A DNA stretch of 41,427 bases from Desulfofundulus australicus DSM 11792 (GTDB lineage Bacteria > Bacillota > Desulfotomaculia > Desulfotomaculales > Desulfovirgulaceae), in NCBI RefSeq assembly GCF_900129285.1, contig NZ_FQUW01000028.1, positions 1 through 41,427 of the forward strand, in the 5' to 3' direction. Of the stretch, positions 25,996-33,343 are shown one piece after another; within the stretch, counting starts at the first letter, position 1, and the number at the start of each line of letters is the position of its first letter. The position numbers were made by a program, and so were the translations under genes. Under the pieces are notes generated by a model. That model worked only from the letters and a program-made list of their open reading frames with translations. It ran no database searches and was not told the DNA's origin.

Positions 25996-28241
25996 CAGCT
26001 TCTTCCTCCAGTTTCTCCGGTTGCCGCGGGGCCGGACTCTTTTCCCGCCATAATTGATAACGTGTCGCCGTCCCAGGGCTTAAAGGAAGGCTCCTTTTCT
26101 TCCGCCGGCTCGCTCCCGACCGCCACATCCCGGGCAGCTTCACCGTTGGAGCCCGCCTTTTCCCTGGTGACCCGGTACCGGCACTGTTCATTGATGCATT
26201 CCAGTACCTCCCGCTCACCCCGGCCCCTCTTCACCACCAGCATATCCCCGCAGCGGGGGCAGTTTTCACCGGCGGGCTCATCCCAGACCATGAAATCGCA
26301 CTCCGGGTAGCGGCTGCAGCCGAAAAACCGGCGGCCTTTCTTGCTGCGCCGCACCACCAGCTCGCCCTTCTTGCACCGGGGGCAGGGTACCCCGGTGGTC
26401 TCCAAAAGGGGCCGGGTGTTCCGGCACTCGGGAAAACCGGGGCAGGCCAGGAACTTCCCGTAGCGGCCCGTCTTGATGACCATGTTCCGGCCGCACTGCT
26501 CGCACACTTCCTCGCTGACCTCGTCGGCCACGGCCACCCGGCCGATTTCCTCCTCGGCCCGGGCCAGGGTTTCCTGAAAAGGACCGTAAAAGTCCCGGAC
26601 CACCTGCACCCAGTCCATCTCCCCCTCCTCTATCCGGTCCAGGCTCTCCTCCATCTGGGCGGTGAATTCCACATCGATGATGTCGGGGAAGTGCCTCTTC
26701 AAAAGGTCCACCACCACCATCCCCAGTTCGGTGGGAACCAGCTGTTTCTTCTCCCGCACCACGTACCCCCGCCTGATAATGGTCTCCAGGATGGGAGCGT
26801 AGGTGCTGGGGCGGCCAATCCCCTTTTCCTCCAGTGCCTTGACCAGGGTGGCATCGGTATAGCGGGGAGGGGGCTGGGTGAAGTGCTGTTTGGGCGTCAG
26901 GGACTCCGCCTCCAGAGCCTCCCCCTCGGAAAGGGCGGGCAGAACCCCTTCCTCTTCCCTGGCCTCATCATCCCGTGACTCCTCATATACCCGGGTGAAC
27001 CCGGGGAACGTGACCACCGACCCGGAAGCCCGGAAAATATAGCGTCCCCCGCCAATATCAACGCTGGTGGTTTCAACGACGGCCGGGCTCATCTGGCTGG
27101 CCACGAAGCGGGACCAGATCAATTTATAAAGTTTGTACTGGTCCGGCGTGAGGTACTCCTTCACGGCCTCGGGCTCCCGCTCCACGAAGGTGGGCCGGAT
27201 GGCCTCGTGGGCATCCTGGATCCTCCCCCGGGCCGCCACCTGGCGGGGCTTCTCCGGGACATATTCCGGGCCGAACTTCCCCCGGATGTAATTCCGGGCA
27301 TCCTCCACGGCCTGCGCGGCCACCCGGGTGGAGTCGGTACGGATATAGGTCACCAGGCCCACGGGGCCCTCCGGGCCCAGCTCCAGCCCTTCATACAGCT
27401 GCTGGGCCACCATCATGGTCTTGCGGGCCGTGAAATTGAGCTTGCGGTAGGCCTCCTGCTGCAGGCTGCTGGTGGTAAAGGGCAGGGGGGGCTGGCGTTT
27501 CTTCTCCCGGCGGGTTATCCTGACCACCCGGTAGGAAACCCCCCGCAGCTCCTTTAAAATTTCCTGCACCTGGTCCTGGGTCTTAATCTCAACCTTTTTA
27601 TCCCCGGCCTTGTAGAGCCTGGCCTCAAAGGGATCCTTACCCCGGCGGGTGAAGACGGCCGTCAGGGTCCAGTATTCTTCCGGGACAAAGGCGGTAATCT
27701 CCTCTTCCCGGTCGCAGATCAGCCGCACCGCCACCGACTGCACCCGCCCGGCGGAAAGGCCTTTCTTCACCTTGCGCCACAGGAGGGGGCTGAGCATGTA
27801 GCCCACCAGCCTGTCCAGTACCCGGCGGGCCTGCTGGGCATGAACCCGGTTGTAGTCGATGGGCCGGGGTTCCTTGACGGCATTCTGCACGGCCTGCCTG
27901 GTGATCTCATTAAACTCAATGCGGCAGGGAGAATTTTCGTCGATTTCCAGCACGCTGGCCAGGTGCCAGGCAATGGCCTCCCCCTCCCGGTCGGGGTCGG
28001 AGGCCAGCAGCACCCGGTCGGCCTTCTTGACCGCGGCCCTGAGCTCCTTAATGATCTCCCCCTTGCCCCTGATGGTGATGTACTTGGGCGTAAAGCCGTG
28101 CTCCACGTCCACCCCGAACTGGCTCTTGGGCAGATCCCGCACGTGCCCCATGGAAGCTTTAATGGTATATTTTTTGCCCAGTAATTTACCAATGCTTTTG
28201 GCCTTGGCAGGTGATTCCACAATAACCAGCGTTTTGGACAA
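25995..28241 (-). CDS. topA: DNA topoisomerase I
   Basis: 748 residues, TTG start behind AAGAAGGTGGACGTCT. The N-terminal Toprim domain shows [12 protein letters not shown] and [10 protein letters not shown]. The catalytic Tyr lies in [10 protein letters not shown]. The C-terminus has three Cys4 zinc fingers (starting C-E-Q-C-G, C-P-R-C-K and C-P-R-C-G). It is a type IA enzyme that relaxes negative supercoils. It lies between dprA and trmFO as in many Firmicutes. Confidence 0.98.
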   Translation of the reverse strand: MSKTLVIVESPAKAKSIGKLLGKKYTIKASMGHVRDLPKSQFGVDVEHGFTPKYITIRGKGEIIKELRAAVKKADRVLLASDPDREGEAIAWHLASVLEIDENSPCRIEFNEITRQAVQNAVKEPRPIDYNRVHAQQARRVLDRLVGYMLSPLLWRKVKKGLSAGRVQSVAVRLICDREEEITAFVPEEYWTLTAVFTRRGKDPFEARLYKAGDKKVEIKTQDQVQEILKELRGVSYRVVRITRREKKRQPPLPFTTSSLQQEAYRKLNFTARKTMMVAQQLYEGLELGPEGPVGLVTYIRTDSTRVAAQAVEDARNYIRGKFGPEYVPEKPRQVAARGRIQDAHEAIRPTFVEREPEAVKEYLTPDQYKLYKLIWSRFVASQMSPAVVETTSVDIGGGRYIFRASGSVVTFPGFTRVYEESRDDEAREEEGVLPALSEGEALEAESLTPKQHFTQPPPRYTDATLVKALEEKGIGRPSTYAPILETIIRRGYVVREKKQLVPTELGMVVVDLLKRHFPDIIDVEFTAQMEESLDRIEEGEMDWVQVVRDFYGPFQETLARAEEEIGRVAVADEVSEEVCEQCGRNMVIKTGRYGKFLACPGFPECRNTRPLLETTGVPCPRCKKGELVVRRSKKGRRFFGCSRYPECDFMVWDEPAGENCPRCGDMLVVKRGRGEREVLECINEQCRYRVTREKAGSNGEAARDVAVGSEPAEEKEPSFKPWDGDTLSIMAGKESGPAATGETGGRS

Positions 28242-28326
28242 AGACGTCCACCTTCTTTTTTTTCGATTTAACCATATATATTAACCGCGCGCATCTTTTT
28301 TAAAAATGTATGAATTATTACCGGCT

Positions 28327-29442
28327 TTAGAACCGCAAGGACCTCCCGCTCCTGGCGTAAAGCCGCCCGGGAAACTGCCTTACCAGACCCTTGACTTCCA
28401 GAAACATGAGCGCGGAAAGCACCTGCTGCACAGCCAGCCCCGTTTTTTCCACCACCACATCCACCGGCAGGGGCTCCGTGGAGAGCGTCCCGTAAACGGC
28501 TTCCTCGTCGGCGGTAAGCCGGGGAAGGGCCGGCGACTGCCGCTCTCCGGCGGGGAAAAGGCAGGTCATCCCCAGCTCCTCCAGGATATCTTCCGCGCCC
28601 TCCACCAGCCGGGCACCCTGCTTGATTAACTGGTTGGGGCCGCGGCTCTGGGGGCTGGTTACCGGGCCGGGAACGGCCATAACCTCCCGCCCCTGCTCCA
28701 GGGCCAGGTCGGCGGTAATGAGGGCACCGCTTTTTTCCGCGGCTTCCACCACCACCGTGGCCCGGGACAGGCCGCTGATGATCCGGTTGCGCACGGGAAA
28801 ATGCCAGGCCTCGGGAGGGGAACCGGGAGGGAACTCGCTGACCACCGCCCCGGAGCGGATAATCTCCTCCATCAACCGCCTGTTTTCCCGGGGGTAAACC
28901 ACATCCACACCGCACCCCAGCACAGCCACCGTCATCCCCCCGGCCGCCAGGGCCCCCCGGTGGGCGGCGCTATCAATTCCCCGCGCCATGCCGCTTACCA
29001 CGGCCAGCCCCGCCCGGGCCAGCTCCTCACCCAGTTTTTCGGCCACGGCCAGGCCGTAAGGGGTGGGCCGGCGGGACCCCACCACGGCCACCGCCTGTTC
29101 CCCCAGCCGGGACAGGCTGCCCCGGACAAAAAGGGCGGGCGGGGGATCAAAAATATTCCGCAGCAGGCGGGGATACTCCCCATCCTCGATGGTAACGTAT
29201 TTTATATCCTGTTCCTGCAGCCGGGCCAGCTCTTCCCGCAGGTTCAGTTCCGCGCGGCGGTGCACCAGGCTGCCGGCCATCCCCGGCTCGAGACCGCCCC
29301 GGGTGACCAGTTCCTCCCCGGAGGCCGCCCAGGCCGCCCCGGGGGACCCGAATTTCTTCACCAGGCTCCAGACGTACCTGGCGCCGCCCGGCAGAAGGTA
29401 CTGCCAGCCCAGCCAGTATATTTTCCCTTCCAACAGTTTCAC
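28327..29442 (-). CDS. dprA: DNA processing protein DprA
   Basis: 371 residues. The N-terminal helix-hairpin-helix-like part covers about 1-70. The Rossmann-fold core has Y-P-R-L-L-R-N-I-F-D-P-P-P-A-L-F, V-A-V-V-G-S-R-R-P-T-P-Y-G and S-G-M-A-R-G-I-D-S-A-A-H-R-G-A-L. The C-terminal winged helix covers about 300-360. It loads RecA on incoming single-stranded DNA during transformation and is also conserved in non-competent species. The GTG at 29442 sits very close to its SD (GGGGTGA), and a TTG at 29433 is an alternative. It opens the conserved block ending in codY. Confidence 0.96.
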   Translation of the reverse strand: MKLLEGKIYWLGWQYLLPGGARYVWSLVKKFGSPGAAWAASGEELVTRGGLEPGMAGSLVHRRAELNLREELARLQEQDIKYVTIEDGEYPRLLRNIFDPPPALFVRGSLSRLGEQAVAVVGSRRPTPYGLAVAEKLGEELARAGLAVVSGMARGIDSAAHRGALAAGGMTVAVLGCGVDVVYPRENRRLMEEIIRSGAVVSEFPPGSPPEAWHFPVRNRIISGLSRATVVVEAAEKSGALITADLALEQGREVMAVPGPVTSPQSRGPNQLIKQGARLVEGAEDILEELGMTCLFPAGERQSPALPRLTADEEAVYGTLSTEPLPVDVVVEKTGLAVQQVLSALMFLEVKGLVRQFPGRLYARSGRSLRF

Positions 29443-29564
29443 CCCTGGTTGAAAAAGGCATTCGGGAAGCGGCGGGTAAATTCCTCCTCTACCCGTGAAT
29501 ATATACTACCAGGATCAACCGCCGCGATAGCAACAAAATACCACGCCTGCAAGGAGATGGCAAG

Positions 29565-29930
29565 ATGGGCAACCTCATAAATAAGCTGACCGCCCTGTTC
29601 AAAAAAAGGTTCCGGGGCCGTGATTCCCGGGATGCCCTCCTGCTCCTCCGGCAGGACGTGGAGCAGTTGAAAAAAGAGGTCCTCCTGCTCAGGGAACTGC
29701 TGGAAGGCCGCTGCTGGCATATAGATAAATTTCACGTCGACCGCATGGAAGTGGAACAGTTCAACATCAACCTGGAAAGCATCAATGTGGACCAGCTGGG
29801 AGGGGCGCTGAACGTGGGGATAACCCACAGCTGCCCGGTGGGCGGGGGAGGCCCGGCAGACCCGCCGGACCCGCCGGATCAACCCGGGGAAAAGCAGGGC
29901 TACAGCTTGACCTTCCGTCCCCGACCTTAA
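29565..29930 (+). CDS. GerPC-like coiled-coil spore protein (tentative)
   Basis: 121 residues with RBS AAGGAGATGGCAAG. An N-terminal coiled coil (L-R-Q-D-V-E-Q-L-K-K-E-V-L-L-L-R-E-L-L-E, about 28-47) precedes a short beta region, I-D-K-F-H-V-D-R-M-E-V-E-Q-F-N-I-N, and L-G-G-A-L-N-V-G-I-T-H. The last motif (L-x-G-x-L-N-[IV]-G-[IL]) resembles GerPC and related spore-coat germination proteins. A proline/glycine-rich tail ends it. Its stop overlaps the stop of the truncated ligD-like gene on the other strand. The family call is from motif memory only. Confidence 0.6.
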   Translation: MGNLINKLTALFKKRFRGRDSRDALLLLRQDVEQLKKEVLLLRELLEGRCWHIDKFHVDRMEVEQFNINLESINVDQLGGALNVGITHSCPVGGGGPADPPDPPDQPGEKQGYSLTFRPRP

Positions 29931-30538
29931 CCCGCCGCCCCGGCCGCCACCTTTAAAACGCCGTCCAGGTCCTGCTCCAGCACCAGGAGATCCCGGAACA
30001 GGTCCCCCGTTTCCTTCAAACGCTCAAAGATGGTGTTCATGTTGAAATCCGCCGGGTCCACCTCCAGGCTGCAGACCTCATCCCAGCTCAAGGGGGTGGA
30101 AACGGGAGCCCCGGGCAGGGGGCGCAGGCTGTACGGGAAGGCCATGGTTTTGCCGCGCCCGTTCTGCAGGTAATCCAGGTAGACCCTGTCCTTTCTCCTG
30201 GGCACCGCCCGTTCCAGGGTGGTCCGGGACGGGCAGGCCTCATGGACCAGCCGGGCGATATACTCCATGGCCCGGGTGACGTGGGGGAAGGGGTAAACGG
30301 GCCGGAGGGGAATGAACAGGTGCAGGCCCCTGGCCCCGGAGGTCTTGACAAAAGCCTGCAGGCCGAACCCGGCCAGGGCCCGGTGCACCAGCAGGGCCAC
30401 CTGCAGCACATCCCGGAAGGTCGCCCCTTCCGCCGGATCCAGGTCCATGACGGCAAGATCGGGGCACTCAATGTTGTCCCGGGTGGAAAGCCAGGCGTGC
30501 ACTTCAATGCAGGCAACTAATGTTGGCAAAGGGGGCAC
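29927..30538 (-). pseudogene. LigD-type polymerase (AEP) domain, N-terminus missing
   Basis: 203 codons encode the C-terminal two thirds of a LigD polymerase/primase domain (about 290-300 residues when complete), used in Ku-dependent end joining. Present are C-I-E-V-H-A-W-L-S, the catalytic pair in V-M-D-L-D-P, K-T-S-G-A-R-G-L-H, R-V-Y-L-D-Y-L-Q-N (third Asp) and A-P-V-S-T-P-L-S-W-D. The first 90-100 residues are absent: the homology starts within a few codons of 30538, directly behind the stop codon of the serine recombinase gene (30542). The GTG at 30538 has no RBS. The natural reading is that the recombinase-borne element split the gene; the N-terminal half was not seen in this window. Confidence 0.85.
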
Positions 30539-30541
30539 ATA

Positions 30542-32086
30542 TTACTTCCGTCCCTTTTCCACAGCCACCGCTGCTGCAGCGGGTGCAAAAGCGGCATAGA
30601 CAGTAACCTGGAAATCTCCACCACTCCCACTTACCGTCACCTGGCGGACCAGTGTCCTGACCAGGGCGCGTTTCTGGTCAAAGCTGAGGGTGTCTAGCAT
30701 TTCCAGGCATTCCTTAGCGCGGCGGCACACGTCCTTTATCCTGGATTCGTCCGCTGCCGAACGGAGCAGTGCCGCTTCTATTTCGCGCTTGCGTGCTTCC
30801 AACCGGCGTTCCCGCTCCCTGAGCTCGTTCAGCAGTTTTGTCGAATCACTGTCAAGGTCAGCCAGGCCGGACGCCAGCGCCCGGAGGATGTTACTCCTGC
30901 CCTTCCGAACTTCAGACAGACGTTTCTCTACCCGCTCCAGGTCGGCCCGTAAATTTTCCGGTTCCATACCATTTTTAAGTTCGGCGGCCAGGGCTTCGGG
31001 GTCGTTCAGCCAGGAAATCACCAGATCCCATACGGCAGCCTCAACTCCGTCCGCACGCAGCAGCTTCCTGGGCCTGCACCCCTGCTTGTGCGGGTCGGTG
31101 TAATCCCGGCAGCAGGTATAGTAGCGGTCCTTTTTGCCCGACTTCCGCCTGTGACAGATCCCATGCATGGGGTTACCGCAATCGGTGCAGGTAATTATGC
31201 CCGACAGCAGGTAGTTTTCCTTCGACCAGCCGGAGTATTTGCGCCGGGCTTCAGCCAGCTTTTCCTGCGCCCGCTCCCATGTGACGGCATCCACCAGGGG
31301 CGGTACGGGGACAAATATCCACTCGGAAGTCTTCCTGTCCTCCACTTTCTTTCTGGTGCCGCTGCTTTTCTCCCACCTGGCGCGGTTGTAAACCATCTCC
31401 CCTTTGTAGGCTGGGTTGCTCAATAACCTTTTGACCGCAGAACGGTGCCAAAAAGAACAGCCTTTTGGGGAGGGTATACCCATGTCTGCCAGCCGCTCGG
31501 CTACGGCACCGGGACCAATGTCCTCCGTCGTGAACCACCGGTATATCTGCCGCACTACTTCGGCCTCGGCGGGGTCCTCAACCAGCTTCCCGTTTTCCTG
31601 GCGGTAGCCGTACGGTTCCTGATATATCGGCAGGCCGCCCATCCTGGCCTTCTGGAGCTTGCACCGCACCATTCTCTCCCGAATTTTCTCCCGCTCATAC
31701 TCGGAAAAAGCTCCCCTGATGGAAGAAAAAAGCCTGCCTTCCGGGGTGTTTTTCCATTCGTGGTCCAGGAACTCCAGCCTGACACCGGCCTTTTCAAACT
31801 CTTCCGTAAGCAGAAGCTGGTGTGCCAACTTGCGGGAGAGACGATCCATGTCGCGCACAATCAGGACGTCAAGACGGCCCTCCCTGACCCACTCGCGCAG
31901 CCTGGTAAGCCCCGGCCTGTCCAGGGCAGCCCCCGACTGTCCGAGATCGGAGAACACATGCACTTCAGCTTGTTCCCCAGCAATTTCCAGAGCCCTTCTC
32001 CTTCCAGCTTCTTCCTGTTCGGCTATACTGTAGCCGTGCCGTGCTTGTTCGTCCGTACTCACCCGGACGTATATGCCTATCCTCAA
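30542..32086 (-). CDS. Large serine recombinase (site-specific integrase)
   Basis: 514 residues, TTG start overlapping the TGA of the small gene upstream (TTGA). The resolvase-type catalytic domain has Y-V-R-V-S-T-D-E-Q (nucleophile Ser10) and V-R-D-M-D-R-L-S-R-K. The recombinase domain follows (P-Y-G-Y-R, L-S-N-P-A-Y-K-G), then a zinc ribbon (C-T-D-C-G ... Y-T-C-C ... G-C-R-P, about 305-345). A long coiled coil (about 370-470) is typical of phage and skin-type integrases. Its 3' end abuts the truncated ligD-like gene, so the attachment junction probably lies at about 30535-30541. It is likely the integrase of the element to its right. Confidence 0.95.
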   Translation of the reverse strand: MRIGIYVRVSTDEQARHGYSIAEQEEAGRRRALEIAGEQAEVHVFSDLGQSGAALDRPGLTRLREWVREGRLDVLIVRDMDRLSRKLAHQLLLTEEFEKAGVRLEFLDHEWKNTPEGRLFSSIRGAFSEYEREKIRERMVRCKLQKARMGGLPIYQEPYGYRQENGKLVEDPAEAEVVRQIYRWFTTEDIGPGAVAERLADMGIPSPKGCSFWHRSAVKRLLSNPAYKGEMVYNRARWEKSSGTRKKVEDRKTSEWIFVPVPPLVDAVTWERAQEKLAEARRKYSGWSKENYLLSGIITCTDCGNPMHGICHRRKSGKKDRYYTCCRDYTDPHKQGCRPRKLLRADGVEAAVWDLVISWLNDPEALAAELKNGMEPENLRADLERVEKRLSEVRKGRSNILRALASGLADLDSDSTKLLNELRERERRLEARKREIEAALLRSAADESRIKDVCRRAKECLEMLDTLSFDQKRALVRTLVRQVTVSGSGGDFQVTVYAAFAPAAAAVAVEKGRK

Positions 32087-32253
32087 GCCTGCTTCGCCCC
32101 ACTTTCAGGTTCTTTCTCCACGGTTTCTTTCAGGAAAGAGGCTAGCAGCGCGTAGGCACTCTGCAGCACGGTCTCTCCCGCTGCAAAGTCATACACTACC
32201 TGCACTTTCAATTCCTCCTTTTTTGGCTTCTTGGCAGGTTTTTGAACCAACAT
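32083..32253 (-). CDS. 56-residue protein upstream of the recombinase
   Basis: ATG at 32253 behind GGGGGAGATA; TGA at 32085-32083 overlaps the TTG start of the recombinase, so the two are translationally coupled. A basic N-terminus, M-L-V-Q-K-P-A-K-K-P-K-K-E-E, leads into a predicted helix, A-Y-A-L-L-A-S-F-L-K-E-T-V-E-K-E. I do not recognise the family. Small charged proteins at this position may act as directionality or regulatory factors for serine integrases; that is inference from context only. Confidence 0.65.
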   Translation of the reverse strand: MLVQKPAKKPKKEELKVQVVYDFAAGETVLQSAYALLASFLKETVEKEPESGAKQA

Positions 32254-32286
32254 TATCTCCCCCTTTTAAATTTCACCTTTTAAGTA

Positions 32287-32320
32287 GTCTTATCCTGCCC
32301 CACATAAAACGGAATAAGAC
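32287..32320. repeat. Imperfect inverted repeat upstream of the recombinase operon
   Basis: GTCTTATCC (32287-32295) and GGAATAAGAC (32311-32320) form an imperfect dyad with one bulge, 34 nt upstream of the small gene's ATG. It could be an operator for the integrase operon. Confidence 0.35.
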
Positions 32321-32338
32321 GTAAAAAAAACCAAAAAT

Positions 32339-32389
32339 CTCTCCTGCAGTGGACTTTCACTACCAAGTTAACGCCCATTGCGGGCGCAC
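32339..32389 (-). mobile_element. 51-nt relic of a group II intron 5' end
   Basis: On the minus strand from 32389 this begins GTGCGCCCGCAATGGGCG and continues GTTAACTTGGTAGTGAAAG. By eye 45 of 51 positions match the first 51 nt of the intron at 162-112. Homology then stops in TTTTTGGTTTTTTTTACG. As at the left edge, the intron boundary lies just behind a terminator hairpin (32397-32422). Only the 5' end survives, with no catalytic core. Confidence 0.8.
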
Positions 32390-32396
32390 ATAAAAA

Positions 32397-32422
32397 AAAG
32401 CACGGGACTGTTCCCGTGCTTT
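32397..32422 (-). terminator. Terminator of the element operon
   Basis: The arms AAAGCACGGGA and TCCCGTGCTTT (11 bp, CTGT loop) overlap the stop codon of the radical SAM gene and are followed on the minus strand by TTTTTTTTAT. The intron relic is inserted directly behind the T-tract. Confidence 0.9.
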
Positions 32423-33284
32423 AAACCGCAACCCGCCTCGGCGGTGCTTCCGCCGCATAGATTTCCTGTTCCCATAAAACCACCCTACCAGTCCCAAGCG
32501 ACTTCCTCACGTCAATGGGCCGCTGGTTCCGGCTGCCCCGGAAGGGCAGGGACAGGTCTGCCTCCGCCTGCACAAACCGTCCGTCCACCACCACGTCGGT
32601 AAGGGCAAGCAATCGCTTCACCGCCGGGTCCGGGTGAGCTAACAATTCCTCCCACGTATAACCCGTGTAAATCCAGAGGTTCAAACCCAGCGACTTGATA
32701 TGCTGTGCCACCTCCACCAGGGCCGCCGCCTGGCAGAACGGTTCTCCGCCGGAGAAAGTAATCCCGGAAACGAGAGGGCTTGATGGCAGGGAAACCAGGA
32801 CGTTAGCTATGTCCACTTCCGTACCGCCACCGAAATCCCACGAGCCGGGGTTCTGGCAACCGGAACAGCGGTGCGGACACCCCTGAACGAAAAGCACGTC
32901 TCGTAGGCCCGGACCGTCTACCACCGACTCATAGACCATTCCGTTCAGGCGGAGCTTGATGCCGGTTTCCTGAACAGCCTTCCCTTGCAGAGCGACAAGG
33001 TTGTGGTGGGTTACCCGGTCCCGTAATTCTGCCAGCTTGGCCGAGTTCCAGCTGTCTGTTTCGGCCAGGTAGCCGGTTATGCGCCGGATCCGGCGGATGG
33101 GAGAAACTTCCCAGGATTTGATCACGTAATCTTCTCCGTCGATGCTGATTTCTACTTTTGACAGGCGTTTCCCCGCCCGGCTGAAACGGGTTATTTCCTC
33201 CATCGCCAGCGTCCGGGCCCCTTCTTCGGAAACACCAGGACTATAAATAATCTTTACGCCGTTAACGTGGGTAACGTCGAACAT
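32421..33284 (-). CDS. NrdG-like radical SAM activase with an NrdD-tail-like N-terminal segment
   Basis: 287 residues from ATG 33284, behind AAGGAGGCGGTTAATC; the ORF is open 16 codons further up without an RBS. The C-terminal part is an NrdG-like activase: V-V-D-G-P-G-L-R-D-V-L-F-V-Q-G-C-P-H-R-C-S-G-C, C-x3-C-x2-C at 136-143, then F-S-G-G-E-P-F. Before it, residues about 64-94 (R-R-I-T-G-Y-L ... W-N-S-A-K-L-A-E-L-R-D-R-V) read like the C-terminal tail of anaerobic ribonucleotide reductase NrdD, but without its zinc-binding Cys pairs or glycyl-radical site. No NrdD gene is in the window. The natural substrate could be the host NrdD or something else. It is the last gene of the element operon. 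Confidence 0.82.
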   Translation of the reverse strand: MFDVTHVNGVKIIYSPGVSEEGARTLAMEEITRFSRAGKRLSKVEISIDGEDYVIKSWEVSPIRRIRRITGYLAETDSWNSAKLAELRDRVTHHNLVALQGKAVQETGIKLRLNGMVYESVVDGPGLRDVLFVQGCPHRCSGCQNPGSWDFGGGTEVDIANVLVSLPSSPLVSGITFSGGEPFCQAAALVEVAQHIKSLGLNLWIYTGYTWEELLAHPDPAVKRLLALTDVVVDGRFVQAEADLSLPFRGSRNQRPIDVRKSLGTGRVVLWEQEIYAAEAPPRRVAV

Positions 33285-33320
33285 GATTAACCGCCTCCTT
33301 CTGGATATCCCTGTTAAATA

Positions 33321-33343
33321 GGGGCGGGTCACATACCCGCCCC
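33321..33343 (-). repeat. Strong hairpin at the helicase/radical SAM boundary
   Basis: The perfect 9-bp arms GGGGCGGGT and ACCCGCCCC with a 5-nt loop overlap the helicase stop codon. The sequence after it on the minus strand, ATCCAGAAGGAGG, resembles the linker and SD of the intercistronic modules upstream. It may be a reduced version of them without the second hairpin. Confidence 0.6.
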
